From Ruminococcus sp. UBA6407 (GTDB taxonomy: Bacteria; Bacillota; Clostridia; Oscillospirales; Ruminococcaceae): a DNA stretch of 64,000 nucleotides. Under the pieces are notes generated by a model, which did no database searches, had not been told where the DNA came from, and saw only the letters and a program-made list of their open reading frames with translations. Location: assembly GCA_002438605.1 (NCBI GenBank), contig DJPR01000012.1, positions 51,187-115,186 on the forward strand. Direction: 5' to 3'. Within the stretch, counting starts at the first letter, position 1; every line of letters begins with the position of its first letter. Below are positions 35,911 through 46,192 of this stretch, in pieces. The position numbers and the translations under genes are program-made.

Positions 35911-36672
35911 ATGTTTTATTGCTGCGGAATAACAGAAAAGGGAGTAATGCCTCATAATGAGGACGCTCTAATGATAGGAAAAAATGTAATTACAAACGGT
36001 GCTGTTGAATATCATCTTGATTCTCCGTTTATTGCGGCTGTTTCAGACGGAGTATCAGGTGAGGCTTCAGGAGAAATTGCTTCAAATATGTGTCTTGAGC
36101 TTTTAAGCAATGTAAAATACAATAAAAAGGTCAAGCTTAAAAGCCGAATTATGGATATTCATGAACAGCTTGCAAGATACAGCAGTGAGCATTCGGAAAA
36201 TGCGAATATGCAGGCAACATTATGCGGAGTTGCAATCAATGAGAATAATCGGATACATATTGTAAATGTAGGGGATTCACGTCTTTATCGCTACAGGGGC
36301 GGACGCATAAAGCAAATTTCACGTGACCAGTCACTTGTCCAGCTTCTTTATGAGGAGGGGACTATCACTCACGAGGAAAAGAAAACCCATGTCCACAGAA
36401 ATATTATTTTCCCTGTGCTTGGGAATCTTTCGTCAAGACCTGAAATACATGTAGAGCTTTTGCAGAGCAGTATGCAGTATGGTGATATACTCTTGCTTTG
36501 TACTGACGGACTTTCAGATTATATTTCGCATCTTGATATGGAGGAAATTCTGGAAATGCCGAAAAGTCTGCCTCAGAGATTAAAGCTGCTTACAGAAAAG
36601 GCTCTTGAAAAAGGCGGCTCGGATAATATTTCGATTATTGCCATTGTTTATTATGATGAAAAAAGGAAATAG
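35911..36672 (+). CDS. PP2C-type serine/threonine phosphatase
   Basis: 253 residues. Motifs in order: MPHNEDALMIG, AAVSDGVSGEASGE, VNVGDSRLYRYR, LLLCTDGLSDYI and GGSDNISIIAI. The metal-binding Asp residues (SDGVSG, TDGLSD, GGSDN) are all present. Bacterial homologues reverse Hanks-type kinases, but no such kinase is in the window. It lies downstream of tatD, separated by a short palindrome, and upstream of glyS, which has its own promoter. Confidence 0.93.
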   Translation: MFYCCGITEKGVMPHNEDALMIGKNVITNGAVEYHLDSPFIAAVSDGVSGEASGEIASNMCLELLSNVKYNKKVKLKSRIMDIHEQLARYSSEHSENANMQATLCGVAINENNRIHIVNVGDSRLYRYRGGRIKQISRDQSLVQLLYEEGTITHEEKKTHVHRNIIFPVLGNLSSRPEIHVELLQSSMQYGDILLLCTDGLSDYISHLDMEEILEMPKSLPQRLKLLTEKALEKGGSDNISIIAIVYYDEKRK

Positions 36673-36676
36673 ATGC

Positions 36677-36705
36677 TTGACAATCTTTTCATAAAGCAAT
36701 ATAAT
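36677..36705 (+). promoter_or_regulatory. Promoter of glyS
   Basis: TTGACA at 36677-36682 and TATAAT at 36700-36705 have a 17-base spacer, 36 bases before the glyS ATG. Confidence 0.85.
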
Positions 36706-36740
36706 AAGAATAATGTAAAAAAGTGAAATGAGGTACATTT

Positions 36741-38147
36741 ATGCTAAAAAACAGCGAAAAAAGTATGGATAAAATCGTTGACCTTTGTAAATCAAAGGGA
36801 TTTGTTTATGCAGGTTCTGAAATTTACGGCGGTCTTGCAAATACATGGGATTACGGTCCTCTCGGCGTTGAGCTGAAGGATAACATAAAAAGAGCCTGGA
36901 GAAGAAAGTTTATTCAGGAAAACAGATATAATGTAGGTCTTGACAGTGCTATCCTTATGAATCCTCAGACATGGGTTGCATCAGGTCATATCGGCGGATT
37001 TTCAGATCCTCTTATGGACTGTAAGGAATGTAAAACACGCCATAGAGCTGATAATCTTATTGAGGACTTTGATGGCACAAATGTTGCAGGCTGGACAAAC
37101 GAACAGATGACAGAATACATCAAGGAAAAGAATATATGCTGTCCGAACTGCGGAAAGTCAAACTTTACTGATATACGTCAGTTTAACCTTATGTTTAAAA
37201 CATTTCAGGGTGTTACTGAAGATACAAAGTCAGAGCTTTATCTGCGTCCTGAAACTGCACAGGGCATCTTTGTAAACTTTGCAAATATACAGCGTACAAG
37301 CAGAAAAAAAGTGCCTTTCGGCGTTGCACAGATTGGTAAGTCATTCAGAAACGAAATAACTCCGGGCAATTTTATTTTCCGTGTTCGTGAATTTGAGCAG
37401 ATGGAACTTGAATTTTTCTGCAAACCCGGTACAGACCTTGAGTGGTTTGATTATTGGAGAAGCTTCTGCAAAAACTGGCTTTTGAGTTTGGGCATCAATG
37501 AAGAAAACCTCAGACTTCGTGATCATTCACCGGAGGAACTTTGTTTCTACTCAAAGGCTACTACAGACTTCGAGTATATGTTCCCATTCGGCTGGGGAGA
37601 ACTTTGGGGAATTGCCGACAGAACAGATTATGACCTTAACCAGCATATAAAGACAAGCGGCAAGTCACTTGAATACTTTGATCCTGAAACAAACGAAAAA
37701 TATGTACCTTATGTAATCGAGCCGTCACTTGGCGTTGAGCGTTTATTCCTTTCAATAGTTACAGAGGCTTATGATGAGGAAGAGCTGGTTTCTGTTGATA
37801 AAAACGGCAATGAGAAAAAGGAAATCAGAACAGTTATGCGTTTTCATCCTGCTCTTGCACCTTTCAAGGCAGCTGTTCTTCCACTTGTAAAAAAACTGAC
37901 ACCAAAGGCTATGGAAGTTTACGAAATGCTTTCAAAGAAGTTTAATGTCGATTTTGATGAAACAGGTACAATCGGCAAGAGGTACAGACGTCAGGACGAA
38001 ATCGGTACTCCTTTCTGTATTACATATGACTTTGACACTCTTGAAAAGGATAATTGTGTTACAATTCGTGACAGAGATACAATGGAGCAGGAGAGAGTAA
38101 GCATAGATAATCTTGTGGCATATCTTGAAGAAAAAATTGACTTCTAA
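36741..38147 (+). CDS. glyS: Glycyl-tRNA synthetase (class II, alpha2 type)
   Basis: 468 residues. [28 protein letters not shown] at the N-terminus (given in part), a zinc-like CKECKTRH...CCPNCGK insertion, class II motif 2 ([25 protein letters not shown] region), and the C-terminal anticodon domain ([18 protein letters not shown]). It is the homodimeric type of Bacillus-independent distribution (eukaryotes, archaea, some bacteria), unlike the alpha2beta2 GlyQS. The leader is only about 30 bases, too short for a T-box. Confidence 0.97.
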   Translation: MLKNSEKSMDKIVDLCKSKGFVYAGSEIYGGLANTWDYGPLGVELKDNIKRAWRRKFIQENRYNVGLDSAILMNPQTWVASGHIGGFSDPLMDCKECKTRHRADNLIEDFDGTNVAGWTNEQMTEYIKEKNICCPNCGKSNFTDIRQFNLMFKTFQGVTEDTKSELYLRPETAQGIFVNFANIQRTSRKKVPFGVAQIGKSFRNEITPGNFIFRVREFEQMELEFFCKPGTDLEWFDYWRSFCKNWLLSLGINEENLRLRDHSPEELCFYSKATTDFEYMFPFGWGELWGIADRTDYDLNQHIKTSGKSLEYFDPETNEKYVPYVIEPSLGVERLFLSIVTEAYDEEELVSVDKNGNEKKEIRTVMRFHPALAPFKAAVLPLVKKLTPKAMEVYEMLSKKFNVDFDETGTIGKRYRRQDEIGTPFCITYDFDTLEKDNCVTIRDRDTMEQERVSIDNLVAYLEEKIDF

Positions 38148-38152
38148 AATTA

Positions 38153-38180
38153 ATGGGCGGATTTTTCCGCCCATTTTTTA
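38153..38180 (+). terminator. Terminator of glyS
   Basis: ATGGGCGGA and TCCGCCCAT form a 9-bp stem with a 4-nt T loop, followed by TTTTTTA. Confidence 0.95.
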
Positions 38181-39773
38181 TATTTGCCATTCTTCACAAA
38201 GTTTATTGATTTTATCAGCCAGTTTACGCATATCTGCATTTGCTCTGCCGTCACTTTCCTTTATCAATCTGTAAAGCTTGTCAGAAGCATTAAGCAGCTC
38301 GTTGAAAGCAGGATTGCAGTTTGCATTTTTCTTTCTTTCAGGCAGCAGCTTTGGTTTAGCGTCATATGTTATTTCATTTGAAATCATATCAAATTCAGCA
38401 CCGCTGAATGGTGCATAAGTATCCAAACCAAGCTCATCATGAAGTCTTTCCGCAAGTGCATCGGCAGCATCAGAATCACCGTGATTAATAAACACTTTTT
38501 TCGGTGAATGAACAGCCTTAATCCATTTCAGAAGTCCGTTCAGATCAGCGTGACCGCTGATTCCGGGCAGCTGTTTTATTTCAGCGGCAACATAAACGGT
38601 TTCACCAAAAAGCTTAACCTTTTTTGCACCTTCAATAAGACTGCGGCCTAAAGTATTTACAGCCTGATAGCCTACAAACAGAATTGTGTTTTCAGGTTTC
38701 CAGAGATTGTGCTTTAAATGGTGTTTGATACGTCCGGCTTCACACATACCGCTTGCTGAAATAATAACCTTCGGACGATTGTCGTTGTTGATTTCTCTTG
38801 AATCATCACTTGTTACAGAGGTTATAAGTCCTTTAAATCCGATTGGATTAATACCTTTTCTCACATATTCAAGAGCCTCGTCATCAAAACAGCTTTCACG
38901 ATTATTTATAAATATGTTGGTTGCTTCAATTGCAAGCGGACTGTCAACGTATACAGGGAAATCATCATGTCCGTTTATGAGTGAATCCTCTTTGATTTTC
39001 CTGATAAAGTACAGCATTTCCTGAGTTCTGCCGACTGCAAATGACGGTATGATTACACTTCCGCCTCTGTCAAAGGTCGTTTGCAGAATTTTAGTAAGTG
39101 ATGTAACATAATCGGCAGGCTTATCATGGATACGAGTACCATAGGTTGACTCCATAACCACATAATCAGCTTCATTTATATACTGAGGGTCACGAATAAG
39201 CGGCTGATTTGTATTTCCTATATCGCCTGAGAAAACAATTTTTCTTGTTTCACCGTTTTCTGTAAGTGTAATTTCAATACTTGATGAACCAAGAAGATGA
39301 CCTGCATCTATAAATTTAATTGTAATGCCGTCAAAAAGATTGACTACTTCATTATATTTGTGAGGTACAAAACAGCTTACCGCACCGATAGCGTCATCCA
39401 TAGTGTAAAGCGGAACAAATTTCTTTTCGCCTTTACGTTCACCCTTACGATTTCGCCATTCAGCTTCAAACTCCTGAATATGAGCACTGTCACGAAGCAT
39501 TACTTCACAAAGATTTGCGGTAGCCGTAGTTGAATGAATTTGACCTGTAAATCCTCCTGCATATAATAATGGCAGCAATCCTGAATGGTCAATATGAGCA
39601 TGAGTCAGCAAAACGAAGTCTATATCTGCCGGTGCAACAGGGATAGGAACGTTTTCATAAACGTCCTCGCCTTGTTCCATGCCGAAGTCAACGAGGAATT
39701 TTTTTCCGCAGGCTTCAACAAAAGTGCAGCTTCCTGTGACTTCGTGTGTAGCTCCGATAAAAGTAAGTTTCAT
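38178..39773 (-). CDS. MBL-fold beta-CASP RNA-processing protein
   Basis: 531 residues. Metallo-beta-lactamase motifs THAHIDHSG (HxHxDH), GHLLGS and SGDIGN, then the beta-CASP insertion with SGMCEAGRIKHHL and SGHADLNGLL, as in CPSF73-like nucleases. A charged C-terminal tail (about 455-531) is extra. Family members act as ribonucleases. It stands alone, with its own minus-strand promoter, opposite glyS. ATG 39773 follows AAGGAGG. Confidence 0.92.
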   Translation of the reverse strand: MKLTFIGATHEVTGSCTFVEACGKKFLVDFGMEQGEDVYENVPIPVAPADIDFVLLTHAHIDHSGLLPLLYAGGFTGQIHSTTATANLCEVMLRDSAHIQEFEAEWRNRKGERKGEKKFVPLYTMDDAIGAVSCFVPHKYNEVVNLFDGITIKFIDAGHLLGSSSIEITLTENGETRKIVFSGDIGNTNQPLIRDPQYINEADYVVMESTYGTRIHDKPADYVTSLTKILQTTFDRGGSVIIPSFAVGRTQEMLYFIRKIKEDSLINGHDDFPVYVDSPLAIEATNIFINNRESCFDDEALEYVRKGINPIGFKGLITSVTSDDSREINNDNRPKVIISASGMCEAGRIKHHLKHNLWKPENTILFVGYQAVNTLGRSLIEGAKKVKLFGETVYVAAEIKQLPGISGHADLNGLLKWIKAVHSPKKVFINHGDSDAADALAERLHDELGLDTYAPFSGAEFDMISNEITYDAKPKLLPERKKNANCNPAFNELLNASDKLYRLIKESDGRANADMRKLADKINKLCEEWQI

Positions 39774-39857
39774 AAGCAGCCTCCTTGAAATGCAATAGAT
39801 GATTATTAATGATTAATTATTATTATGTACATAGCTGTATTATCTTAATTTAAAATT

Positions 39858-39886
39858 ATTATATCATATTTTCACAAATTTGTCTA
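39858..39886 (-). promoter_or_regulatory. Promoter of the beta-CASP gene
   Basis: On the minus strand, TAGACA (39881-39886) and TATAAT (39858-39863) have a 17-base spacer; the -10 is extended (TGATATAAT). Confidence 0.75.
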
Positions 39887-39930
39887 TACTGTTTTCAAAA
39901 AAATAGTAGGAATTTTCATAATTATATGTA

Positions 39931-39959
39931 TTGACATGGATTTCATGTAATTGTATAAT
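39931..39959 (+). promoter_or_regulatory. Promoter of the C_GCAxxG_C_C gene
   Basis: TTGACA at 39931-39936 and TATAAT at 39954-39959 have a 17-base spacer, 36 bases before the ATG. Confidence 0.9.
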
Positions 39960-39995
39960 TAGGGCAAAGCCGTATATTTCAGGAGGGTTTTTAAA

Positions 39996-40403
39996 ATGGA
40001 AAACAGAATAAATAAAGCAAAGGAAATACATAATAAGGGCGGAAATTGCTGTCAGGCAGTTGTCTGTGCTTTTGCTGATCTGCTCAATAAGGACGAAGAA
40101 ACACTTTACTCTGCTGCGGAGGGATTTGGTCTTGGCATGGGCAATATGAATTGTACCTGCGGTGCGGTTTCCGGAATGGTAATGCTTGCCGGACTTAAAA
40201 ACAGCAGCGGCAGCACAGATGCAGGAAGCACCAAAAGAGAAACATACAAAATTGCTGCTGAGATGACTGACGAGTTTAAAAAAGAGGTCGGAACAGTTAT
40301 ATGCAGTGAAATAAAAGGGGTAAACAGCGGCAAATGTCTGAAAAGCTGCTCCGATTGCATAGCTGAATGTGTTAAAATTGCCGAAAAAAAGATTTTTGGC
40401 TGA
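39996..40403 (+). CDS. C_GCAxxG_C_C family redox protein
   Basis: 135 residues. NCCQAVVCAF, GFGLGMGNMNCTCGAVSGMVMLAG and the C-terminal CLKSCSDCIAECV follow the pattern from which this family is named. The conserved Cys suggest a small redox or metal-binding protein; no biochemical role is established. It has a consensus promoter and AGGAGGG, and its terminator overlaps the last codons. The neighbouring ribosomal operon starts separately. Confidence 0.88.
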   Translation: MENRINKAKEIHNKGGNCCQAVVCAFADLLNKDEETLYSAAEGFGLGMGNMNCTCGAVSGMVMLAGLKNSSGSTDAGSTKRETYKIAAEMTDEFKKEVGTVICSEIKGVNSGKCLKSCSDCIAECVKIAEKKIFG

Positions 40404-40418
40404 ATTTCGGCTTTTTTT
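40380..40418 (+). terminator. Terminator overlapping the end of the C_GCAxxG_C_C gene
   Basis: GCCGAAA (40380-40386) pairs with TTTCGGC (40405-40411), followed by seven T. The 5' arm lies within the coding sequence. Confidence 0.75.
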
Positions 40419-40430
40419 CAAAGAAAGCTA

Positions 40431-40459
40431 TTGACAAATTGAAATTGGTAAGATATAAT
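40431..40459 (+). promoter_or_regulatory. Promoter of the rpsL operon
   Basis: TTGACA at 40431-40436 and TATAAT at 40454-40459 have a 17-base spacer. Confidence 0.92.
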
Positions 40460-40516
40460 ATTATGGTGTGCTAATGTAATGATATTAGTGCAACTATACA
40501 GAAAAGGAGGAAAAAT

Positions 40517-40936
40517 ATGCCTACATTTAATCAGCTGGTTCGTAAGGGTAGAAAGGTTCAGGAGGACAAGTCTACAGCTCCTGCTCTCCAGAAGGGCTAT
40601 AACGCTAAGAAGAAGAAGCAGATCGATTTAAGCTCACCTCAGAAAAGAGGAGTTTGTACTGCTGTAAGAACTGCTACTCCTAAGAAGCCAAACTCAGCTA
40701 TGAGAAAGATTGCCAGAGTTAAGCTTACAAACGGTTATGAAGTTACTTCATATATTCCGGGTATCGGTCATAACCTTCAGGAACACAGCGTTGTACTTAT
40801 CAGAGGCGGAAGAGTTAAGGACCTCCCTGGTGTGCGTTACCACATCATCAGAGGTACACTTGATGCTCAGGGCGTTGCCAACAGACTTCAGGCTCGTTCA
40901 AAGTACGGTGCTAAGAGACCTAAGGCTGGTAAGTAA
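40517..40936 (+). CDS. rpsL: 30S ribosomal protein S12
   Basis: 139 residues. [36 protein letters not shown] (PNSA loop in the decoding centre) and [19 protein letters not shown] 40517 follows AAAGGAGG. It leads the str operon, with rpsG, fusA and tuf. The codon choice (GGT, GCT, CTT/CTC mixture) is more biased than in the flanking genes, as expected for high expression. Confidence 0.99.
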   Translation: MPTFNQLVRKGRKVQEDKSTAPALQKGYNAKKKKQIDLSSPQKRGVCTAVRTATPKKPNSAMRKIARVKLTNGYEVTSYIPGIGHNLQEHSVVLIRGGRVKDLPGVRYHIIRGTLDAQGVANRLQARSKYGAKRPKAGK

Positions 40937-40981
40937 TTAAAACTTGCTGCTAAAACATTTTAAACAATAGGATAACTACTA

Positions 40982-41110
40982 CCACAAGATAAATGTGGAG
41001 ATTTATATATAAGTAAATCCTCTGCATTGGTCTTGACGTGCTGATCGGTGAAGCTTAGTCGCAAAATCGACAGTAATCGATCGGTACGAGTACCTATGAA
41101 TTCATGAATC
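40982..41110 (+). ncRNA. Structured intergenic RNA between rpsL and rpsG (candidate leader)
   Basis: The 195-base gap contains several nested pairings: CACA/TGTG at 40983-40997, GGATTTA...AAATCC, GATCG (41043-41047) with CGATC (41078-41082) enclosing GTCG/CGAC (41058-41071), and GTACGAGTAC. No gene fits in it. In E. coli this gap binds ribosomal protein S7 for autoregulation; whether this unrelated-looking structure does the same is unproven. Confidence 0.5.
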
Positions 41111-41131
41111 TATGTGAAGGAGGGAAGCGAA

Positions 41132-41602
41132 ATGCCAAGAAGAGGTAATATCGCAAAGCGTGATGTATTGCAGGATCCTGTTTACAATTCAAAGCTTGTA
41201 ACAAGACTTATCAACAATATAATGCTTGATGGTAAAAAGGGTGTTGCTCAGAAAATTGTTTACGGTGCATTCGACATCGTTGCAGAAAAGACAGGCAAGG
41301 AAGCTCTTGAGGTTTTCGAACAGGCAATGGAAAATATTATGCCTGTACTTGAGGTAAAGGCTCGCCGTTTAGGTGGTGCTACTTACCAGGTTCCAATGGA
41401 GGTTAGACCTGAAAGACGTCAGACACTCGGTCTTAGATGGATCACTAAATACTCCAGAGAAAGAAACGAAAAAACAATGAAGGAAAGACTTGCCGGTGAA
41501 ATTCTTGACGCTCTTAACGGTACAGGCGGTGCTTGCAAGAAGCGTGATGATACTCACAAGATGGCAGAAGCAAACAAGGCGTTTGCTCACTACCGCTGGT
41601 AG
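41132..41602 (+). CDS. rpsG: 30S ribosomal protein S7
   Basis: 156 residues. [56 protein letters not shown] and the C-terminal [18 protein letters not shown] 41132 follows AAGGAGGG. It initiates 30S head assembly on 16S rRNA. A GTG at 41114 is in frame but upstream of the ribosome binding site. Confidence 0.99.
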   Translation: MPRRGNIAKRDVLQDPVYNSKLVTRLINNIMLDGKKGVAQKIVYGAFDIVAEKTGKEALEVFEQAMENIMPVLEVKARRLGGATYQVPMEVRPERRQTLGLRWITKYSRERNEKTMKERLAGEILDALNGTGGACKKRDDTHKMAEANKAFAHYRW

Positions 41603-41641
41603 TCAGAGTCTTGGACTTCTGCTTGAATAAGGAGGATTATT

Positions 41642-43726
41642 ATGTCAAGAGACTGTTCACTTGAACAAACAAGAAATATCGGCATAATGGCCCACATTGA
41701 CGCAGGTAAAACAACTACTACTGAGCGTATCCTTTTCTATACAGGTGTAAACCATAAGATCGGTGAAACTCATGAGGGTTCTGCAACAATGGACTGGATG
41801 GAGCAGGAACAGGAAAGAGGTATTACAATTACTTCTGCTGCTACTACTGCATACTGGGCTGGTCACAGACTTAACATTATCGATACACCGGGACACGTTG
41901 ACTTCACTGTTGAGGTTGAACGTTCACTCAGAGTTCTCGATGGTTCTGTAACTGTTTTCTGCGCTAAGGGCGGTGTTGAACCACAGTCTGAAACTGTATG
42001 GCGTCAGGCTGATAATTATAAAGTACCTAGAATGGCTTATGTAAATAAGATGGATATTATGGGTGCTAACTTCTATCGTGTTGTTGAAATGATGCACGAC
42101 AGACTTAAATGTAATGCTGTTCCGATTCAGCTCCCAATCGGTGCTGAGGACGATTTCAAGGGTATTGTTGACCTCGTTGAAATGAAGGCTTACGTTTACT
42201 ATGATGATCTTGGAAAGGACATCAGAGTAGAAGAAATTCCTGCTGATATGGCTGAAAAGGTTGAAGAATACCGTCAGGCACTTCTTGAACACGTTGCTGA
42301 GCAGGATGATGAACTTATGGAAAAGTATTTCGCAGGTGAAGAACTCACTATCGACGAAATCAAGAAGTGTATCCGTAAGTCAACAATTGCAAATAAAATG
42401 GTACCTGTTACTTGCGGTACTTCATATAAGAATAAGGGCGTTCAGAAGCTTCTTGATGCTATTATCGACTATATGCCTTCACCATTGGATATTCCGCCTA
42501 TCAAGGGCGTAAATCCTGATACAAATGAAGAAGTTGAAAGACCGGCATCAGATGATGAGCCGTTTGCAGCTCTTGCATTTAAGATTGCTACAGACCCATT
42601 CGTAGGTAAGCTTTGTTTCTTCAGAGTTTATTCAGGTTCTGTAAATCAGGGCGACTCAGTTCTTAATGCTACTAAGGATACAAGAGAAAGATTTGGACGT
42701 ATCGTTCAGATGCACTCAAATCAGAGAAAAGAAATCACAACTGTTTATGCAGGTGATATTGCTGCTGCTGTTGGTCTTAAGAACACAACAACAGGTGATA
42801 CACTTTGTGATGAAAAACACCCTGTAATTCTTGAATCCATGGAATTCCCGGAACCTGTTATCCAGCTTGCTATTGAGCCAAAGACTAAGGCTGGTCAGGA
42901 AAAGATGGGTATTGCTCTTGGCAAGCTTGCTGAAGAAGACCCGACTTTCAAGACTTGGACAGATGAAGAAACAGGTCAGACAATTATCGCAGGTATGGGC
43001 GAGCTCCACCTTGATATCATTGTTGACAGACTTCTTCGTGAGTTTAAGGTAGAAGCAAACGTTGGTGCTCCACAGGTTGCATATAAGGAAACAATCAAGG
43101 GTGAAGCTGACATCGACTACAAGTACAAGAAACAGTCAGGTGGTTCAGGTCAGTACGGTCACGTTAAGATTCGTGTTTCACCTAATGAATCAGGTAAGGG
43201 CTACGAGTTCAAGAACTCTGTTGTCGGCGGTTCAATTCCTAAGGAATATATTCCTGCTGTTGATGCCGGTATTCAGGGTGCTACAAAGGCCGGTATTCTT
43301 GCAGGCTACGAAGTTGTAGACGTTAAGGTTGAGCTTTATGACGGATCATATCATGAAGTTGACTCTTCTGAAATGGCATTTAAGATTGCAGGTTCTATTG
43401 CATTCAAGGAAGCTATGAAGCAGGCTCAGCCAATCCTTATGGAACCAATCATGAAGGTTTCTGTAATTGTTCCTGATGATTATACCGGTACTGTTATCGG
43501 TGACCTCAGTTCACGCCGTGGACAGATTCAGGGTCAGGAAACAAGAACAGGTGCTGTTCAGATTGATGCTCTTGTTCCGCTTTCAGAAATGTTCGGATAT
43601 ACAAGCGATCTTCGTTCAAATACTCAGGGTCGTGGTCAGTATACAATGGAACCGCACAGCTATCTTGAAGTTCCAAAGAATATCGCTGAAAAGATCATGA
43701 GCTCAAGAAATAAGAAAAATGACTAA
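41642..43726 (+). CDS. fusA: Elongation factor G
   Basis: 694 residues. GTPase motifs [22 protein letters not shown] and NKMD, then domains II-V with [10 protein letters not shown] and the [25 protein letters not shown] regions typical of translocating EF-G. AAGGAGG precedes the ATG by a normal distance. It is third in the str operon. Confidence 0.99.
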   Translation: MSRDCSLEQTRNIGIMAHIDAGKTTTTERILFYTGVNHKIGETHEGSATMDWMEQEQERGITITSAATTAYWAGHRLNIIDTPGHVDFTVEVERSLRVLDGSVTVFCAKGGVEPQSETVWRQADNYKVPRMAYVNKMDIMGANFYRVVEMMHDRLKCNAVPIQLPIGAEDDFKGIVDLVEMKAYVYYDDLGKDIRVEEIPADMAEKVEEYRQALLEHVAEQDDELMEKYFAGEELTIDEIKKCIRKSTIANKMVPVTCGTSYKNKGVQKLLDAIIDYMPSPLDIPPIKGVNPDTNEEVERPASDDEPFAALAFKIATDPFVGKLCFFRVYSGSVNQGDSVLNATKDTRERFGRIVQMHSNQRKEITTVYAGDIAAAVGLKNTTTGDTLCDEKHPVILESMEFPEPVIQLAIEPKTKAGQEKMGIALGKLAEEDPTFKTWTDEETGQTIIAGMGELHLDIIVDRLLREFKVEANVGAPQVAYKETIKGEADIDYKYKKQSGGSGQYGHVKIRVSPNESGKGYEFKNSVVGGSIPKEYIPAVDAGIQGATKAGILAGYEVVDVKVELYDGSYHEVDSSEMAFKIAGSIAFKEAMKQAQPILMEPIMKVSVIVPDDYTGTVIGDLSSRRGQIQGQETRTGAVQIDALVPLSEMFGYTSDLRSNTQGRGQYTMEPHSYLEVPKNIAEKIMSSRNKKND

Positions 43727-43741
43727 TTTCATAAATTTGAT

Positions 43742-43769
43742 GTTTTGAGGATAATTTTTTCCTCAAAAC
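43742..43769 (+). terminator. Hairpin between fusA and tuf
   Basis: GTTTTGAGG pairs with CCTCAAAAC around a T-rich loop. There is no downstream T-run, so it may attenuate or stabilise rather than terminate fully. Confidence 0.5.
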
Positions 43770-43771
43770 AC

Positions 43772-43800
43772 TTGAATTTATTCAGTGTATCTGTTATAAT
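43772..43800 (+). promoter_or_regulatory. Separate promoter of tuf
   Basis: TTGAAT at 43772-43777 and extended -10 TGTTATAAT ending at 43800 have a 17-base spacer, 44 bases before the tuf ATG. Confidence 0.8.
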
Positions 43801-43844
43801 TAACTTATTCAGATTTATAATCTAATTTAAGGAGGAAATTTCCA

Positions 43845-45044
43845 ATGGCAAAGGCTAAATTTGAAAGAACTAAACCACATGTAAACATTGGTACTATCGG
43901 ACACGTTGACCATGGTAAGACAACTCTTACTGCTGCTATCACAAAGACTCTCGCTTTAAAGGGTCAGGCTCAGTATGAAGCTTATGATATGATTGATAAG
44001 GCTCCGGAAGAGAGAGAGCGTGGTATCACAATTAATACAGCACACGTTGAGTATGAAACAGATAAGCGTCACTACGCTCACGTTGACTGCCCAGGACATG
44101 CTGACTACGTTAAGAACATGATCACAGGTGCTGCTCAGATGGATGGTGCTATCCTCGTTGTTGCTGCTTCTGATGGTCCTATGGCTCAGACAAGAGAGCA
44201 TATCCTTCTTGCTCGTCAGGTTGGCGTTCCAGCTATCGTTGTATTCATGAACAAGGCTGACCAGGTTGATGATCCTGAGCTTCTCGAACTCGTTGAAATG
44301 GATATCAGAGATCTTCTCTCATCATATGACTTCCCTGGCGATGATACACCAATCATCATCGGTTCTGCTCTTGCAGCTCTCGAAGCTCCAGACGATATCA
44401 CAAACGAAGCTTACAAGCCAATCCTTGATCTTATGGATGCTGTTGACAGCTTCATTCCAAGCCCAGAGCGTGATGAAAACAAGCCATTCCTTATGCCTAT
44501 CGAAGATACTATGACAATTTCAGGTCGTGGTACTGTTGTTACAGGTAGAGTTGAAAGAGGAAAGCTCAACGTTAACGAAACAGTTGAAATCGTTGGTCTT
44601 TCTGATGAAAAGCAGTCAACAGTTGTTACAGGTATCGAAATGTTCCGTAAGACTCTTGATTTTGCTGAAGCTGGTGACAACATCGGTGCTCTTCTCCGTG
44701 GTATCACAAGAGATCAGGTTGAAAGAGGACAGGTTCTTTGTAAGCCGGGTTCAATCCACCCTTACAGAAAGTTCAAGGGTCAGGTTTACGTTCTTAAGAA
44801 GGAAGAAGGCGGACGTCATACTCCTTTCTTTAACAACTACAGACCACAGTTCTATTTCAGAACTACAGACGTTACAGGTATCGTTACACTTCCTGCTGAT
44901 GTTCAGATGTGTACACCTGGTGATAACGTAACAATGGATGTTGAGCTTATCACTCCAATCGCTATTGAAGAAGGACTTCGTTTTGCTATCCGTGAAGGCG
45001 GCAGAACAGTTGGTTCAGGCGTTGTTACAGCTATTAACGAATAA
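43845..45044 (+). CDS. tuf: Elongation factor Tu
   Basis: 399 residues. [13 protein letters not shown], the switch I-region [27 protein letters not shown] and NKADQVDD, then barrels II and III ([33 protein letters not shown]). It carries aminoacyl-tRNA to the ribosome. AAGGAGG is 9 bases before the ATG. Its own promoter means it can be made in excess over fusA. Confidence 0.99.
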   Translation: MAKAKFERTKPHVNIGTIGHVDHGKTTLTAAITKTLALKGQAQYEAYDMIDKAPEERERGITINTAHVEYETDKRHYAHVDCPGHADYVKNMITGAAQMDGAILVVAASDGPMAQTREHILLARQVGVPAIVVFMNKADQVDDPELLELVEMDIRDLLSSYDFPGDDTPIIIGSALAALEAPDDITNEAYKPILDLMDAVDSFIPSPERDENKPFLMPIEDTMTISGRGTVVTGRVERGKLNVNETVEIVGLSDEKQSTVVTGIEMFRKTLDFAEAGDNIGALLRGITRDQVERGQVLCKPGSIHPYRKFKGQVYVLKKEEGGRHTPFFNNYRPQFYFRTTDVTGIVTLPADVQMCTPGDNVTMDVELITPIAIEEGLRFAIREGGRTVGSGVVTAINE

Positions 45045-45063
45045 TTTATATTTTATTCATATA

Positions 45064-45100
45064 AAAAGGCATTCCAAGCAAGGAATGCCTTTTATTTTTT
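45064..45100 (+). terminator. Terminator of tuf
   Basis: AAAAGGCATTCC pairs with GGAATGCCTTTT, followed by ATTTTTT. Confidence 0.95.
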
Positions 45101-45148
45101 AGTACATTATAATGTTTAAACTATAGCATTTTGTTGTATTGCTATAAA

Positions 45149-45185
45149 TCAGGCAGCATCACAAGTAATGTAATGCTGCCTGAAA
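45149..45185. terminator. Hairpin at the end of the RING-protein gene
   Basis: TCAGGCAGCAT pairs with ATGCTGCCTGA, an 11-bp stem with a 13-nt loop, directly after the minus-strand stop. A short T-rich tract follows on the minus strand. Confidence 0.65.
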
Positions 45186-45187
45186 AA

Positions 45188-46192
45188 TTATCCGAAACAA
45201 ATAATTAAAAGCCAACTGAAACCAAAGTAAACACATAAGCTTAAAATTGCTGTAATGATAATATTTGCTGTACTGGTGCCGCCGGCTGAATTAAGGGCAA
45301 GATTAATCGGCATTTTTCCATGCTGATTTTTAATCCTTTTTATAGATTTTATAGTAAATTTATAATAAAGCCAGTTACCAAAGAAACACATTAGAAATTT
45401 AAACAAATAACCCAAAGCGGTACATATATAATCTGCATTTTCAATGGTTTGCTGATATGGTTCAAAAAAACTAATCATACGTTGATATATTTCTTGAATT
45501 TCTGCTCCGCTAAATAAGGAACTGTTAAAAAGACCTTCAGCAGAAGCTGTGTCAAAGTTTTCTATTATGGCAATTATTGACCCCGGAACTTTTAGGATTA
45601 TGGAGATAATCATGGTAAGTATAGCCATAAACCACATTTTACGGTTTGCAAAATAAAACTGAGGGAAAAAGAAACAGGTTATATTTAAAGAAATTTTGCT
45701 GCCTACTTCCTTCATTTTCTTAAATAATGGCAAATAATAAAGAGTATTTGTATTTACAAATTCTGCAACTTCTTCAAGACGTGTACCGTCAAATTCTTCA
45801 TCAGGATTAAACCCAAAATATTTTTGAGTAGAGTCGAATTCTGAAAAAAATTCTTTGAGGTCTGCGTCACTGTTGACGGAATTACTTTTTTTCAGTTCCT
45901 TGCCGCAGTTTATGCAGTTTGTTGAATTTTTATCATTTTTAGCAAGACAGTTTTTGCATATAATTTTGTTTTCGGATTCACGAATTAAATCAGCAGGTGT
46001 TTTTTCAGTTTCGATTTGAATTGAACGCTGCCAGCTTTCCCCCTTTTCATGAAGTTCATTATTGATGCAAGCTCCGTTCTGCTTGTAACAATCTCTATGA
46101 TATGGCGTTCCGCATTCAGGGCAAACAACTACATCGTCGCCTTGCTGAAATTCCTTATTGCAGCAGATACATTTTTCACCAATATAATTCAT
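45188..46192 (-). CDS. Prok-RING/zinc-ribbon multi-span membrane protein
   Basis: 334 residues. At the N-terminus, CICCNKEFQQGDDVVVCPECGTPYHRDCY (in part) fits the bacterial RING-like treble clef (Prok-RING family 1), and a second zinc site CKNCLAK...CINCGKEL follows near 90-110. A linker (about 115-165) leads to a membrane part with four or more hydrophobic segments (about 170-330; FFFPQFYFANRKMWF, DUF2628-like). ATG 46192 follows GGAGG. RING-like bacterial proteins of this type are often membrane-associated with unknown targets; ubiquitin-type transfer should not be assumed. Monocistronic. Confidence 0.8.
   Translation of the reverse strand: MNYIGEKCICCNKEFQQGDDVVVCPECGTPYHRDCYKQNGACINNELHEKGESWQRSIQIETEKTPADLIRESENKIICKNCLAKNDKNSTNCINCGKELKKSNSVNSDADLKEFFSEFDSTQKYFGFNPDEEFDGTRLEEVAEFVNTNTLYYLPLFKKMKEVGSKISLNITCFFFPQFYFANRKMWFMAILTMIISIILKVPGSIIAIIENFDTASAEGLFNSSLFSGAEIQEIYQRMISFFEPYQQTIENADYICTALGYLFKFLMCFFGNWLYYKFTIKSIKRIKNQHGKMPINLALNSAGGTSTANIIITAILSLCVYFGFSWLLIICFG

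Noticed and set aside
36706-36740. T-box leader for glyS
   Set aside because: The transcript leader is about 30 bases long.
39864-40421. A 185-codon minus-strand frame opposite the C_GCAxxG_C_C gene
   Set aside because: The plus strand has a consensus promoter, a ribosome binding site and recognised motifs; the antisense frame has none.
45188-46192. A bacterial ubiquitin-like conjugation system around the RING-like protein
   Set aside because: Neighbours are tuf and the cellulase operon; there is no E1, E2, ubiquitin-like or deubiquitinase gene.
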